Part shown: piece by piece, positions 7,444 through 14,550 of the stretch
Position numbering within the stretch: the first letter of the stretch is position 1
Layout of the letters: each line of letters starts with the position of its first letter
Assembly (NCBI GenBank): GCA_020434085.1
Contig: JAGRBM010000059.1
Span: 1 to 16,754, forward strand
Length of the DNA stretch: 16,754 bases
Source of the DNA: Chrysiogenia bacterium
GTDB lineage: Bacteria; JAGRBM01
Direction: 5' to 3'
The notes under the pieces: generated by a model
What the model was told of the DNA's origin: nothing
The model's input: the letters and a program-made list of their open reading frames with translations, nothing else
The model's database searches: none
Position numbers and translations under genes: made by a program

Positions 7444-8655
7444 ATGGCAAACCGGCCATTGATCATCATCGATAGCGAGAGCGCCTCGAATCAATCCCTG
7501 ACCGGGGAGCTCGCAAAACACGGCTTTGACGTCACGGTCTATACCGAGGGCAAGCCGGCGATCGACGCCGTTGCGCAGACGCAACCGGTGCTCGTTCTGC
7601 TTTGTCTCGAACTCTCGGACGTGTCCGGCTACGTGGTCTGCAAGAAGATCAAGGAAAACGACGCGACCGCCGCCGTTCCGATTATCATCATGAGCACGGA
7701 CGCGAGCGAGAAGGACTTCGAGCGTCACCGCAAGCTCAAGGTTGCCGCGCAGGACTATATTTCCAAACCCTTCGACAATGCTGAGATGATGCGCAAGGTG
7801 GAGAACCTTGTCGGCTTCAACGTCTCGCCCGAACAGTACGAATCGCTCGAAGCCAAGCTCGAGGGCATGTTCGAGCAGGGCACGACAGATGACGAGCTCA
7901 AGCTCAAGCAGAGCGAGATCGACCGGCTCACTGCCGAGCTGGAAACGGTTCGCAAGGAACTGGTGGCTTCGAAGTCCAGCGCCGGCGCGGGCGACCAGCT
8001 TGCCGCCGTGGAAGCAGAGCGCGATCAACTGCGCGATCAGCTTGCGCAGGCCCAGGCCGCCGCGTCCGATACCTCGGCGCTCACCCAGCTCACCGCCGAG
8101 CGCGATGACCTGCGCAGCAAGCTGCAGATCCGCGACAACACCGTCAAGGAACTCAATGAGTTCAAGCTCAACGCGGACATGCAGATCCAGGAACTCAACG
8201 CGCAGGTGCAGCGTGTGCAGGGCGAGCTTGCCAATGCGCAGGCCGCGACCCAACAGGCAAACGACCAACTCGCACAGGTCCAGCCGCAGCTCACCCAGGC
8301 ACAGGCAGACCTGGCCGCCGCCCAGCAGGCGCGCGAGCGCCTGGAGGCCGAGAGCGAGCAGCTTCGCGAGGAACTCAATTCCATCGAAGCCGAAGCCGCG
8401 CAGAATCTCCAGACTGCGCAGCAGCAGGTTCAGGAACTCACGACCCAGCTTCAGTCGGTCCAGCAGGAACTCGACCAGGTGGCGGCCGACGGGGCCCAGA
8501 AACTCGAAAAACGCGAAGCCGAATTGCTCGGCGAGATCGAATCGATCCGCGAGCAGATCGAGATGATGCGCGAAGACTACGAGAGTCGCATCTCCCAGAC
8601 CCGGGATGAGGCCAAGAAGATCCTCGAGAGCGGCCTGGCTGCCCTGAATAACTGA
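7444..8655 (+). CDS. Pseudo-receiver domain plus long coiled coil (FrzS/AglZ-like architecture)
   Basis: Residues about 5-125 form a CheY-like receiver domain and residues about 130-395 a long, Gln/Glu/Ala-rich heptad coiled coil with no output domain. The receiver keeps Asp10/Glu12 of the acidic pocket, Thr85 in the IIIMSTD strand and the conserved Lys108 in DYISKPF. The phospho-acceptor is missing: where families have VLLDLxLP, this protein has VLLCLELSD, with Cys54 in place of Asp. It is therefore probably a phosphorylation-independent protein-interaction module. The architecture recalls Myxococcus FrzS and AglZ, polar motility proteins; FrzS is known to have an atypical receiver. Homology to those proteins is suggested by layout, not proved, and no motility genes are nearby. 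It appears monocistronic, with a candidate promoter upstream and a promoter-like region downstream. Confidence 0.75.
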   Translation: MANRPLIIIDSESASNQSLTGELAKHGFDVTVYTEGKPAIDAVAQTQPVLVLLCLELSDVSGYVVCKKIKENDATAAVPIIIMSTDASEKDFERHRKLKVAAQDYISKPFDNAEMMRKVENLVGFNVSPEQYESLEAKLEGMFEQGTTDDELKLKQSEIDRLTAELETVRKELVASKSSAGAGDQLAAVEAERDQLRDQLAQAQAAASDTSALTQLTAERDDLRSKLQIRDNTVKELNEFKLNADMQIQELNAQVQRVQGELANAQAATQQANDQLAQVQPQLTQAQADLAAAQQARERLEAESEQLREELNSIEAEAAQNLQTAQQQVQELTTQLQSVQQELDQVAADGAQKLEKREAELLGEIESIREQIEMMREDYESRISQTRDEAKKILESGLAALNN

Positions 8656-8709
8656 AATTTCCCGAAATTCGCCCGATTTGACCCGGGTAATCGCCTGAGC
8701 GCGCCCTCA

Positions 8710-8739
8710 TTGTGCGGCGCGCCGCTCTTTGCCTATACT
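8710..8739 (+). promoter_or_regulatory. Candidate promoter for the cta operon
   Basis: TATACT (8734-8739) matches five of six -10 positions. TTGTGC (8710-8715) is a three-of-six -35 box at an 18-bp spacing. The 166-bp gap 8656-8821 holds no gene. It also has an imperfect GC-rich hairpin (GAGC-GCGCC at 8697-8705 with GGCGC and GCTC at 8716-8727, followed by TTT) that may be a weak terminator for the upstream gene. Confidence 0.42.
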
Positions 8740-8761
8740 GCGCCCGGCCCGACGGGCGCAG
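8738..8761 (+). repeat. Perfect 9-bp inverted repeat in the ctaA leader
   Basis: CTGCGCCCG (8738-8746) is the exact reverse complement of CGGGCGCAG (8753-8761), with a 6-nt loop GCCCGA. It starts at the end of the candidate -10 box and covers the likely transcription start, so it would be a 5'-terminal mRNA hairpin or an operator. No T-run follows directly, so it is not a typical terminator. Confidence 0.6.
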
Positions 8762-8821
8762 GCCCGCCATCGCCCAATTTTCCTCACCCCGACCAGCCGC
8801 TGGCCGGCAGCCTGGAACAAC

Positions 8822-9718
8822 ATGCGCGAATTTCGATTTTCTTTACTGACCATCGTTGCGACGTTTTTCCTCCTCATCGTGGGGGGGCTCGTTCACGGCA
8901 CGGGATCGTCCCTGGCCTGCCCGGACTGGCCGACCTGTTACGGGACCTTCTTCCCCGAAATGAAGGGTGGGGTGTTTTTCGAGCACTCCCACCGCATTGT
9001 CGCCACGCTGGTCGGTGTTCTCACGATCACGCAGGCTGTGCTCATCTGGAAGACCCGCCGGGGCGAGCTGGTGGCCAAGCTCGCCATCGCCGCCGTGGGT
9101 CTGGTCATCTTCCAGGGCGTCCTGGGCGGGATCACGGTCCTCTATCAGCTTCCGACCTTCGTCTCGAGCGCGCACCTGGCGACCTCGATGATCTTCTTCT
9201 CGCTCACGATCCTGATCGCCTTCTTGCTGGCGCCGCCGGTGGAGGATGCAGGGCTTGCGCCCACGCCGCCGGGACTCAAAAAGTGGGTCGGCGCCGTGAC
9301 CGTATTCGCCTATTTGCAGATCGTGCTCGGCGCGGTGGTGCGCCACACCCATGCGGGCCTTGCCTGCATCGACATCCCGCTGTGCAACGGCGCGATTTTT
9401 CCCGAAGGCGCGCCGGGGATTCTGATCGTTCACATGACCCACCGGTTGGTGGGCGTGCTGGTGGCGGTCGCCGTGCTTGCGCTCTCGGGACTCGTGCGCG
9501 CACGTGCCGGCGGCAACTCGGTGTTGCTCCGGGTGGGTGGTATTGTCCTGCCCATCCTGGTTGTCCTGCAGGTGACGCTGGGTTTCCTGAGCGTCAGTAC
9601 CAGCCTGCAGCTCCACACCGTGACGGCGCACCTTGGCGGCGGCGCGTTGCTGCTGGCCACGCTGGTTTCCCTCTACCTTTTCTGCCGCCGCTACGAACCT
9701 CAGTCGCAGACGGCCTGA
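8822..9718 (+). CDS. ctaA: Heme A synthase (CtaA/COX15)
   Basis: CtaA is a membrane enzyme that oxidises the methyl group of heme O to a formyl group, giving heme A for aa3-type oxidases. The 298-residue protein has about eight hydrophobic segments in two similar halves. Motifs seen are the extracytoplasmic Cys pair Cys33/Cys39 in ACPDWPTC, EHSHR with Glu54 and His57 (family E-x2-HR), SSAHLAT, a second Cys pair in AGLACIDIPLC, RHTHAG, HMTHRLVG and TVTAHLGGG. These are the heme-ligand and catalytic positions of the family. ATG 8822 is chosen because TM1 follows at once; a reading open from 8729 adds a Pro/Arg-rich lead unlike the family. It is 22 bp upstream of ctaB. Both Cys pairs are retained, as in the Bacillus type. 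Confidence 0.92.
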   Translation: MREFRFSLLTIVATFFLLIVGGLVHGTGSSLACPDWPTCYGTFFPEMKGGVFFEHSHRIVATLVGVLTITQAVLIWKTRRGELVAKLAIAAVGLVIFQGVLGGITVLYQLPTFVSSAHLATSMIFFSLTILIAFLLAPPVEDAGLAPTPPGLKKWVGAVTVFAYLQIVLGAVVRHTHAGLACIDIPLCNGAIFPEGAPGILIVHMTHRLVGVLVAVAVLALSGLVRARAGGNSVLLRVGGIVLPILVVLQVTLGFLSVSTSLQLHTVTAHLGGGALLLATLVSLYLFCRRYEPQSQTA

Positions 9719-9740
9719 GCCAGAAAGTCCAAGAAACCCC

Positions 9741-10679
9741 ATGAACTCCGTCGATCACGAAATCACCGCAGCACCCGGCCGGCAGGTCGAGGGTTCGCTG
9801 CTGGATTTCGTGGCGTTGGCCAAGCCGCGCATCCTGATGATGGTGCTCATCACCACCTCGGGCAGCTTCTGGCTCGCAGCCGGCGGCAGGGACTTTGAGC
9901 GTTTGCTCTACACGCTGGTCGGATTCGGCCTGGTGGTCTCGGGCGCCAACGCGCTCAACATGTATATCGAGCGCGATACCGATCGCCTGATGACGCGCAC
10001 GCAGGGCCGCCCGCTGCCGGCCGGTCGCCTGCAACCGCGCATGGCGATGGTGTTCGGGCTGGTGATGATCGGCCTTGGATTTCCGATCGTGATCGCGCTC
10101 GTGAACCTGGTGAGCGCACTGGTGATCTTCGTCTCGCTGGGCCTCTATGTGCTCGTCTACACGCCGCTCAAGCGCCACAGCTCTTTCGCGCTGCTGGTGG
10201 GCTCGATTCCCGGCGCGGCGCCGCCGCTGGTGGGATGGACCGCAGCGACCGGTACGCTGGAGATCCCCGGCGACCTGCCGGGGCTGATTCTCTTTGCCGT
10301 GCTCTTCCTCTGGCAGGTGCCCCACTTCCTGGCGATCTCGCTCTTCCGCAAGGACGAATACGCGCGCGCGGGGCTGCAGCTACTCCCGCTGGAGATCGAC
10401 GACGAGAGTGCCAAGCACCAGGCCATCTTCTACCTGCTGGCGCTCGTGCCGGTGAGCCTGCTGCTGGTTACGGTGGGTGCGGCGGGCATGATCTATCTGG
10501 CGGCGGCCCTTCTGGGCGGCCTGGTGTTTCTGGGTGTGGGGTTGCTCGGACTGCGAAAAAACGCGGGTGAGGCATGGGCCAGGCAGCTCTTCATTGTTTC
10601 CTTGCTCTATTTGACGGGTATTTTTGGCGCGTTGGTTCTCGACCAGATAGTCGGGTCGCGGCTGGCGCAGTTGGGATAA
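9741..10679 (+). CDS. ctaB: Protoheme IX farnesyltransferase (heme O synthase, CtaB)
   Basis: This UbiA-family membrane prenyltransferase adds a farnesyl group to protoheme, making heme O, the substrate of the upstream ctaA product. The 312-residue protein has the first Asp-rich motif [15 protein letters not shown] (73-87) followed by GRPLPAG, then YTPLKR in the middle loop, [13 protein letters not shown], and the second polyprenyl site region [18 protein letters not shown] with RAGLQLLP. About eight to nine transmembrane segments are visible. ATG 9741 is chosen since an extended reading from 9633 would run deep into ctaA. The order ctaA-ctaB with a 22-bp gap and the ABC gene only 4 bp downstream points to one operon. 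Confidence 0.94.
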   Translation: MNSVDHEITAAPGRQVEGSLLDFVALAKPRILMMVLITTSGSFWLAAGGRDFERLLYTLVGFGLVVSGANALNMYIERDTDRLMTRTQGRPLPAGRLQPRMAMVFGLVMIGLGFPIVIALVNLVSALVIFVSLGLYVLVYTPLKRHSSFALLVGSIPGAAPPLVGWTAATGTLEIPGDLPGLILFAVLFLWQVPHFLAISLFRKDEYARAGLQLLPLEIDDESAKHQAIFYLLALVPVSLLLVTVGAAGMIYLAAALLGGLVFLGVGLLGLRKNAGEAWARQLFIVSLLYLTGIFGALVLDQIVGSRLAQLG

Positions 10680-10683
10680 TGAT

Positions 10684-11646
10684 ATGACGCAGAGTTCTTC
10701 ACTTCTGGAAGTGCGCGATCTGGTTCGCTCCTACGGCGAACGGCGCGCGGTCGACGGGGTTTCGTTCTCCATCGGAAAGGCGGAGGTCTTCGGCCTGCTG
10801 GGGCCCAACGGCGCCGGCAAGAGCACGACCTTTCACGTGCTGACCGGGCTGCTGCGCCCGGACTCGGGCGTGTTCCTCTTTGAGGGCGCCGAGCGATCGA
10901 TCAAGGACCGTGCGCTGCGCGCGCGGGTGGGCGTCGCCTTCCAGAAACCCAGCGTGGACATCAAGCTCACCGGACGTGAGAACCTGGCGTTGGGCGCTTC
11001 GCTCTACGCGGTGCCAAAGGCACAGGCCCGTCAGCGCATCGAGGACGCGCTGCAACGCTCGGGTCTTGCTGGGCGTGCCGACGAGCCCGTGGAGAACTAC
11101 TCGGGCGGCATGCGCCGCCGGCTGGAACTGGCGCGCGTGCTGCTGAGCGATCCTGCGCTGGTGATCCTGGATGAGCCGACGCAGGGGCTCGACCAGGGTG
11201 CGTTTCGCAAGTTCTGGGAAGACCTGCTCAAGCTGCGCGACGAGCGCGGGCTGAGCATTCTGCTGACCACCCACGATCCCCAGGAAGCCGAGTACTGCGA
11301 CCGCATTGCGATCATGGACCACGGCAAGATCATCGAGTGCGACACGCCCGAGAATCTTCGTCAGAAGGTTGGCGGTGACGTGATCGTGATTGAAGCAACC
11401 GACCTTCCGGCACTGGCGACCGAAATCGAAAAGCAGTTCTCGGTGAAACCGGTTGTGTCGGAGCTGGACCTGCGCTTCGAGCATGAGCGCGCCCACGAGC
11501 TGATCCCGCGTCTTGTGGAGGCGCTGCCCGCGGGCAGGCTTCGCAGCGTGGCAATGCACCGCCCGACGCTGGGCGACGTGTTCGTCAAGCTCACGGGCCG
11601 GTCGCTGGACGTGGATACCGATGCCAAAGAGGAGAGTGCAGCATGA
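10684..11646 (+). CDS. ABC-2 type exporter ATP-binding subunit
   Basis: The 320-residue protein has a complete ABC ATPase domain: Walker A GPNGAGKST (40-48), a Q-loop in AFQKPS, the signature YSGGMRRRLELARVLL from residue 139, Walker B LVILDEP (159-165) with Glu164, a D-loop GLD, and the switch His197 in TTHDPQEAE. A C-terminal domain of about 100 residues follows, as in DrrA/CcmA-like ABC-2 ATPases. It powers the permease encoded next, whose ATG overlaps this stop by 4 nt. It starts 4 bp after ctaB. The substrate cannot be read from the sequence. Being inside a heme A/oxidase maturation cluster suggests a role in oxidase assembly or cofactor traffic, but that is inference. DrrAB-like drug or lipid export is the alternative. 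Confidence 0.88.
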   Translation: MTQSSSLLEVRDLVRSYGERRAVDGVSFSIGKAEVFGLLGPNGAGKSTTFHVLTGLLRPDSGVFLFEGAERSIKDRALRARVGVAFQKPSVDIKLTGRENLALGASLYAVPKAQARQRIEDALQRSGLAGRADEPVENYSGGMRRRLELARVLLSDPALVILDEPTQGLDQGAFRKFWEDLLKLRDERGLSILLTTHDPQEAEYCDRIAIMDHGKIIECDTPENLRQKVGGDVIVIEATDLPALATEIEKQFSVKPVVSELDLRFEHERAHELIPRLVEALPAGRLRSVAMHRPTLGDVFVKLTGRSLDVDTDAKEESAA

Positions 11647-12491
11647 GCAGTGAAGCCCGGCAGGTAGAACCCGTAGCGGCAATGAGCGCTCCGGCGGAGG
11701 TTTCCTCTCTGCGCTACGAACTGGCCACCATCGGCGTGCTCTGGTCGCGCGACTTGCGCCGTTTCTTTCGCCAGCGAAGCCGCATTGCAGGCGCGCTCAT
11801 TCAGCCGCTCATCTTCTGGTTCGTGATCGGAAGCGGCCTCTCGGGGACCTTCCGTCTCCAGGGGGCCGAGGGCCTCGGGTACATGGAATACTTCTTCCCC
11901 GGCATCGTGGTGATGGTGGTGCTGTTTTCCTCCATCTTCACGACCATGTCGGTGATCGAAGATCGCGCCGAGGGGTTCCTGCAGGCCGTGCTCGCTGCGC
12001 CCGCTTCACGCGGGGCGCTCGTGCTGGGCAAGGCGCTCGGCGGCACGTCCATCTCGATGGTGCAGGTGGTGCTCTTTCTCGCGCTTTGTCCGCTCGCGGG
12101 ATTCAAGCTTGGCGTGGTCGCGTGGCCCTATCTGATCTGGATGCTGTTTGTGACGTCCATGGGTCTTACGGGCGTCGGCTTCTTTATCGCCTGGTGGCTC
12201 AAGACGACGCAGGGATACCACGCGGTAATGAGCGTGCTGCTGCTGCCGGCCTGGATCGTCTCGGGTGCGATGTTCCCGCTTCCCGAAAACACGGGCTGGC
12301 TGGGACTGCTCATGCGCTTTAATCCAATGAGCTACAGCGTTGACGGTCTTCGGCACGGACTCTATGGACTGGACGCGGCGATTCCCGGCGCAACGCTGGG
12401 ACTCTCGCCGATGATGGAACTGGGACTGGCGACGCTCTTTGCCGCGCTGGCCCTCGTCGCAAGTATCTGGATCTGCAATCGCAGCGAGTAG
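11643..12491 (+). CDS. ABC-2 type exporter permease subunit
   Basis: This 282-residue integral membrane protein is the channel partner of the preceding ATPase. About six transmembrane segments are visible, starting near residue 45 after a polar cytoplasmic N-terminus with the basic SRDLRRFFRQRSR segment. The central ERxxG-like block of ABC-2 permeases appears as EDRAEGFLQAVLAAPASRGALVLGKALGG. The late motif FNPMSYSVDGLRHGLYG is also typical of DrrB/NodJ-like permeases. ATG 11643 overlaps the ATPase stop as ATGA, implying coupled translation of the two subunits. The Sco gene follows after 21 bp. Confidence 0.87.
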   Translation: MSSEARQVEPVAAMSAPAEVSSLRYELATIGVLWSRDLRRFFRQRSRIAGALIQPLIFWFVIGSGLSGTFRLQGAEGLGYMEYFFPGIVVMVVLFSSIFTTMSVIEDRAEGFLQAVLAAPASRGALVLGKALGGTSISMVQVVLFLALCPLAGFKLGVVAWPYLIWMLFVTSMGLTGVGFFIAWWLKTTQGYHAVMSVLLLPAWIVSGAMFPLPENTGWLGLLMRFNPMSYSVDGLRHGLYGLDAAIPGATLGLSPMMELGLATLFAALALVASIWICNRSE

Positions 12492-12512
12492 GAACGATTC
12501 CGGAGAGGCATC

Positions 12513-13193
12513 ATGGAAGACAACAAGGAAGCACAAGAGGCGCAGGCCACAAGTCTTATCACACCGCTGCGTGTGGCGTTGGTGTTCGGCGCGATTCTGA
12601 TTGTGGCACTTGGTTACCTGCGCATGCAGGAACCCCCGGTCGAGGAAATGCCAGTCTATTTCGAGATTCCGCAGTTCACCCTGACCGATCAGGACAGCGC
12701 AGACTTCGGGCGCAACTCGATGGAGGGGAAGATCTGGGTGGCGGATTTCATCTTCTCGAACTGCCCGGCGATCTGTCCGCTGCTGACCGCGAAGTTCAAG
12801 GCGCTCGAGCAGCAGACCGCTGATTGGGAGGGGACCAAGGGCGCCGAGCGTATTCGCTTCCTCTCGATTTCGGTGGACCCGCGCAATGACACGCCCGAGG
12901 TGCTCAAGAAGTACGCCGAGAAGTACAAGGCGAATCTGGACCGCTGGACCTTCCTGACCGGCGCGCCGGCTGACGTGGCGCAGCTCCTCAAAACCGGCTT
13001 CAAGGTGGCCACCGTCGAGGGTGTTTCGGAAGAGAACGTCGACAAGGTTGCCGACGGAGAAATCCTCCACGTGGAACACTTCGCCCTGGTCGATCACTTG
13101 GGCCGCGTGCGCGGCTACTACGCCCAGGATTCAGAGTCGCAGGCAAAGCTGAAGCGCGACCTGCGCCGCCTCCTGGCGGAGGTGGACTCGTGA
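12513..13193 (+). CDS. Sco1/SenC/PrrC copper chaperone for cytochrome oxidase assembly
   Basis: Sco proteins are membrane-anchored thioredoxin-fold proteins that deliver or reduce copper for the CuA site of cytochrome c oxidase. The 226-residue product has one N-terminal transmembrane anchor (about 18-37) with the domain outside. It has the copper motif CPAIC (Cys84, Cys88; C-x3-C), SISVDPRNDTPEVLKKY, and His186 in ILHVEHF, eight residues before Asp194, as expected for the third copper ligand. All three ligands are present, so it should bind copper. The GTG of the next gene overlaps its stop by 4 nt. With ctaA and ctaB it completes a set for cofactor loading of an aa3-type oxidase whose subunits are outside the window. 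Confidence 0.92.
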   Translation: MEDNKEAQEAQATSLITPLRVALVFGAILIVALGYLRMQEPPVEEMPVYFEIPQFTLTDQDSADFGRNSMEGKIWVADFIFSNCPAICPLLTAKFKALEQQTADWEGTKGAERIRFLSISVDPRNDTPEVLKKYAEKYKANLDRWTFLTGAPADVAQLLKTGFKVATVEGVSEENVDKVADGEILHVEHFALVDHLGRVRGYYAQDSESQAKLKRDLRRLLAEVDS

Positions 13194-13615
13194 GCCTTGC
13201 CGAAGTTCTGCCGCACGTAAATGCGACGCTCAATGCCACCTCCGGGGTTCTGCTGGTCAGCGGCGTGTGGGCCATTGCCGCCCGCAAGGACCGCGAGCTC
13301 CACAAGAAACTCATGGCCGCGGCGCTGGTCGTCTCCGCGGTGTTTCTGATTTCCTATCTCACGCGCATGTCGCTGACCGGCCCGACGAAGTTCGGCGGGA
13401 CCGGGTGGCTCAAGACGACCTACCTGCTCATTCTGGGCACGCACTCAGTACTTGCCGCGCTGGTCGCACCGCTGGCGATCCGGCTTGTCTATCTTGCCGC
13501 AAAGGACCGGCTCGAAGAGCACAAGCGCATGGCCCGCTGGGTGTTTCCCGTCTGGCTCTATGTGTCGGTGACCGGCGTGGTCGTCTACTGGATGCTCTAT
13601 CACCTGAAGGTCTAG
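13190..13615 (+). CDS. ctaM: DUF420 membrane protein, CtaM/YozB-like oxidase assembly factor
   Basis: The 141-residue protein has four transmembrane segments and histidines at conserved-looking places: LPHVNATLN near the N-terminus, LHKKLMAAA after the first segment, THSVLAALVAP in the third and EHKRMARW before the fourth. This is the DUF420 pattern. The Firmicutes member (YozB/CtaM) is known to be needed for heme-copper oxidase function. GTG 13190 overlaps the Sco stop (GTGA), so the two are coupled. It is the last gene of the operon; the next gene begins 169 bp later and is phage-like. I see no convincing terminator after it. Confidence 0.85.
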   Translation: MSLAEVLPHVNATLNATSGVLLVSGVWAIAARKDRELHKKLMAAALVVSAVFLISYLTRMSLTGPTKFGGTGWLKTTYLLILGTHSVLAALVAPLAIRLVYLAAKDRLEEHKRMARWVFPVWLYVSVTGVVVYWMLYHLKV

Positions 13616-13675
13616 CTGCCGCACTTCCCGGCGCCGCGACCCCTGCCTCATCCTGAATCGCTCAATGACCTAAAA

Positions 13676-13699
13676 TGTGACGTGTCACACTCTGTCACA
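13676..13699 (+). promoter_or_regulatory. Operator-like repeats TGTGAC-N2-GTCACA plus second TGTCACA
   Basis: TGTGAC (13676-13681) and GTCACA (13684-13689) form a perfect 6-bp inverted repeat with a 2-nt centre. TGTCACA then recurs exactly 10 bp on (13683-13689 and 13693-13699), so two copies lie on the same helix face. They sit 8-32 bp before a -10-like TATATT, the expected place for a repressor or activator of the phage-like genes. The 13616-13784 stretch is otherwise non-coding and has a strikingly AT-rich core (about 13708-13730). Confidence 0.55.
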
Positions 13700-13707
13700 T
13701 CTGTGCG

Positions 13708-13713
13708 TATATT
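13708..13713 (+). promoter_or_regulatory. -10-like element of the phage-like gene cluster
   Basis: TATATT matches five of six -10 positions and opens an AT-rich run up to about 13730. No good -35 box stands at 16-18 bp (TCACAC at 17 bp), and the operator-like repeats occupy that place. This would fit an activator-dependent promoter. Confidence 0.4.
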
Positions 13714-13730
13714 AAACAAATAAATAACTT

Positions 13731-13754
13731 GCGGCGGGCGTGGGAACCCGCCGC
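13731..13754 (+). repeat. 8-bp hairpin in the 5' leader of the first phage-like gene
   Basis: GCGGCGGG (13731-13738) is the reverse complement of CCCGCCGC (13747-13754), with an 8-nt loop. It lies between the -10-like box and the start at 13785, in the presumed untranslated leader. No T-run follows, so it is more likely an mRNA structure than a terminator. Confidence 0.5.
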
Positions 13755-13784
13755 TCGCATTTCGGGAAAGAAGGAGATTCATCC

Positions 13785-14144
13785 ATGGCGACATCACTCG
13801 AAAAACATCTGGCGCGGGTCGGGCGGCTCTGGCAGCGCCTCGATCAGCCAAGAACCCGGCATCCCGAGGGGGATCGTCCGCAGCTCTCGCACCACGCGCG
13901 TGCGCAGGCGGCAATCGAGCGCACCGACGAGGTGGCCGGCACGCTGGCCTGGCTGAGAAAGCAGGGGCTGAGCGACCAGCAGATCCGCATCGTGCTCGCC
14001 GTCAGTGCCATGGAGGGCGAACGGGATTTTGCCCAGGTGGCCCGGCAACTGGGCATTTCGCGACAGGGGGTGCGCGATTCCTACCTGCGGGCCTGGCGAA
14101 AGATCTCCATCGTGCGGGCCGTGCAGGACGGCCTGCTCGAGTAG
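13785..14144 (+). CDS. Small helix-turn-helix protein, sigma region 4-like, phage-associated
   Basis: The 119-residue basic protein has a predicted helix-turn-helix at about 82-106 (FAQVARQLGISRQGVRDSYLR...), preceded by a helical segment (LSDQQIRIVLAVSAMEGERD). The layout resembles sigma-70 region 4 or a phage late-transcription regulator. The first 50 residues are polar and unassigned. The start at 13785 is supported by AAGGAG at 13771-13776, 8 nt upstream; a reading open from 13740 adds 15 residues with no ribosome site. It lies directly downstream of the repeated TGTCACA motifs, so it could bind them, and 8 bp upstream of another small DNA-binding gene. Possible roles are late-gene activator, repressor or terminase small subunit; I cannot decide. 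I recognise the fold, not the family. Confidence 0.6.
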   Translation: MATSLEKHLARVGRLWQRLDQPRTRHPEGDRPQLSHHARAQAAIERTDEVAGTLAWLRKQGLSDQQIRIVLAVSAMEGERDFAQVARQLGISRQGVRDSYLRAWRKISIVRAVQDGLLE

Positions 14145-14152
14145 GTGCGTCT

Positions 14153-14404
14153 ATGACAAAAGTGCTTACCACCTGGCAAACCATCGCGGAGTTTTTTGGC
14201 AAAAGCACGACGACGGTCAAGCGCTGGTCGCGTTCCTATCCCGACTTCCCGGTGCGCAAGGCCTTTGATGCACGCCGCGGGCAGGTCTGGACCACGCGCA
14301 GCGATCTGATCGCCTGGGCTTCCCGGCACGGCGTCCCCTATGTGGGCAGCGACGCCGCTACGCAACAGGAACTTCCGCACTCCAGCAACACGCAAATCAC
14401 CTGA
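14153..14404 (+). CDS. Small HTH DNA-binding protein, possible terminase small subunit (Nu1-like) or excisionase-like
   Basis: The 83-residue protein starts with a MerR/excisionase-like winged helix: TTWQTIAEFFGKSTTTVKRW (7-26), then a loop PDFPVRKAFDARRGQVW and a second helix TRSDLIAWASRHG. Terminase small subunits of the Nu1 type use this fold to recognise the packaging site, and the terminase large subunit is the next gene. Excisionases and phage repressors share the fold, so the assignment rests on position. It begins 8 bp after the preceding stop, without a strong ribosome site. It ends at the edge of the structured non-coding region that could hold its binding site. Confidence 0.55.
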   Translation: MTKVLTTWQTIAEFFGKSTTTVKRWSRSYPDFPVRKAFDARRGQVWTTRSDLIAWASRHGVPYVGSDAATQQELPHSSNTQIT

Positions 14405-14419
14405 TCCATCGTGATCGCA

Positions 14420-14460
14420 AACGTGCCCGCATTCGAAAGGAGATCGAATGCGGGCACGTT
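14420..14460 (+). repeat. Perfect 17-bp inverted repeat with AAGGAGA loop
   Basis: AACGTGCCCGCATTCGA (14420-14436) is the exact reverse complement of 14444-14460; the 7-nt loop is AAGGAGA. All 17 pairs match, far more than expected by chance in this window. There is no T-run after the right arm (CCTGTACG follows), so it is not a classic terminator. It lies 15 bp after the stop of the small HTH gene. The loop would carry an exposed Shine-Dalgarno-like sequence in RNA, with no start codon close by. Confidence 0.9.
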
Positions 14461-14519
14461 CCTGTACGCAGAACTGTTTTCGTGGCTTCACAAGCAACGC
14501 GACAAGGCGCGAGCGCAAG

Positions 14520-14545
14520 AAAACTTCAAAAAAGTGCAGAAAAAA
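14520..14545 (+). other. Phased A-tracts, predicted intrinsic bend
   Basis: A4 at 14520-14523, A6 at 14528-14533 and A6 at 14540-14545 have centres 9 and 12 bp apart, averaging 10.5 bp, about one helical turn. Such spacing is known to produce curved DNA. The tract ends 5 bp before the 10-bp repeat array. Confidence 0.6.
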
Positions 14546-14550
14546 TGCGG

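Noticed and set aside
13616-13784. tRNA gene or attachment-site core at the phage border
   Set aside because: No cloverleaf could be drawn and no matching direct repeat was seen elsewhere in the window.
14420-14460. Calling the 17-bp inverted repeat a rho-independent terminator
   Set aside because: No T-run follows the right arm; the real terminator-like structure is at 14670-14706.
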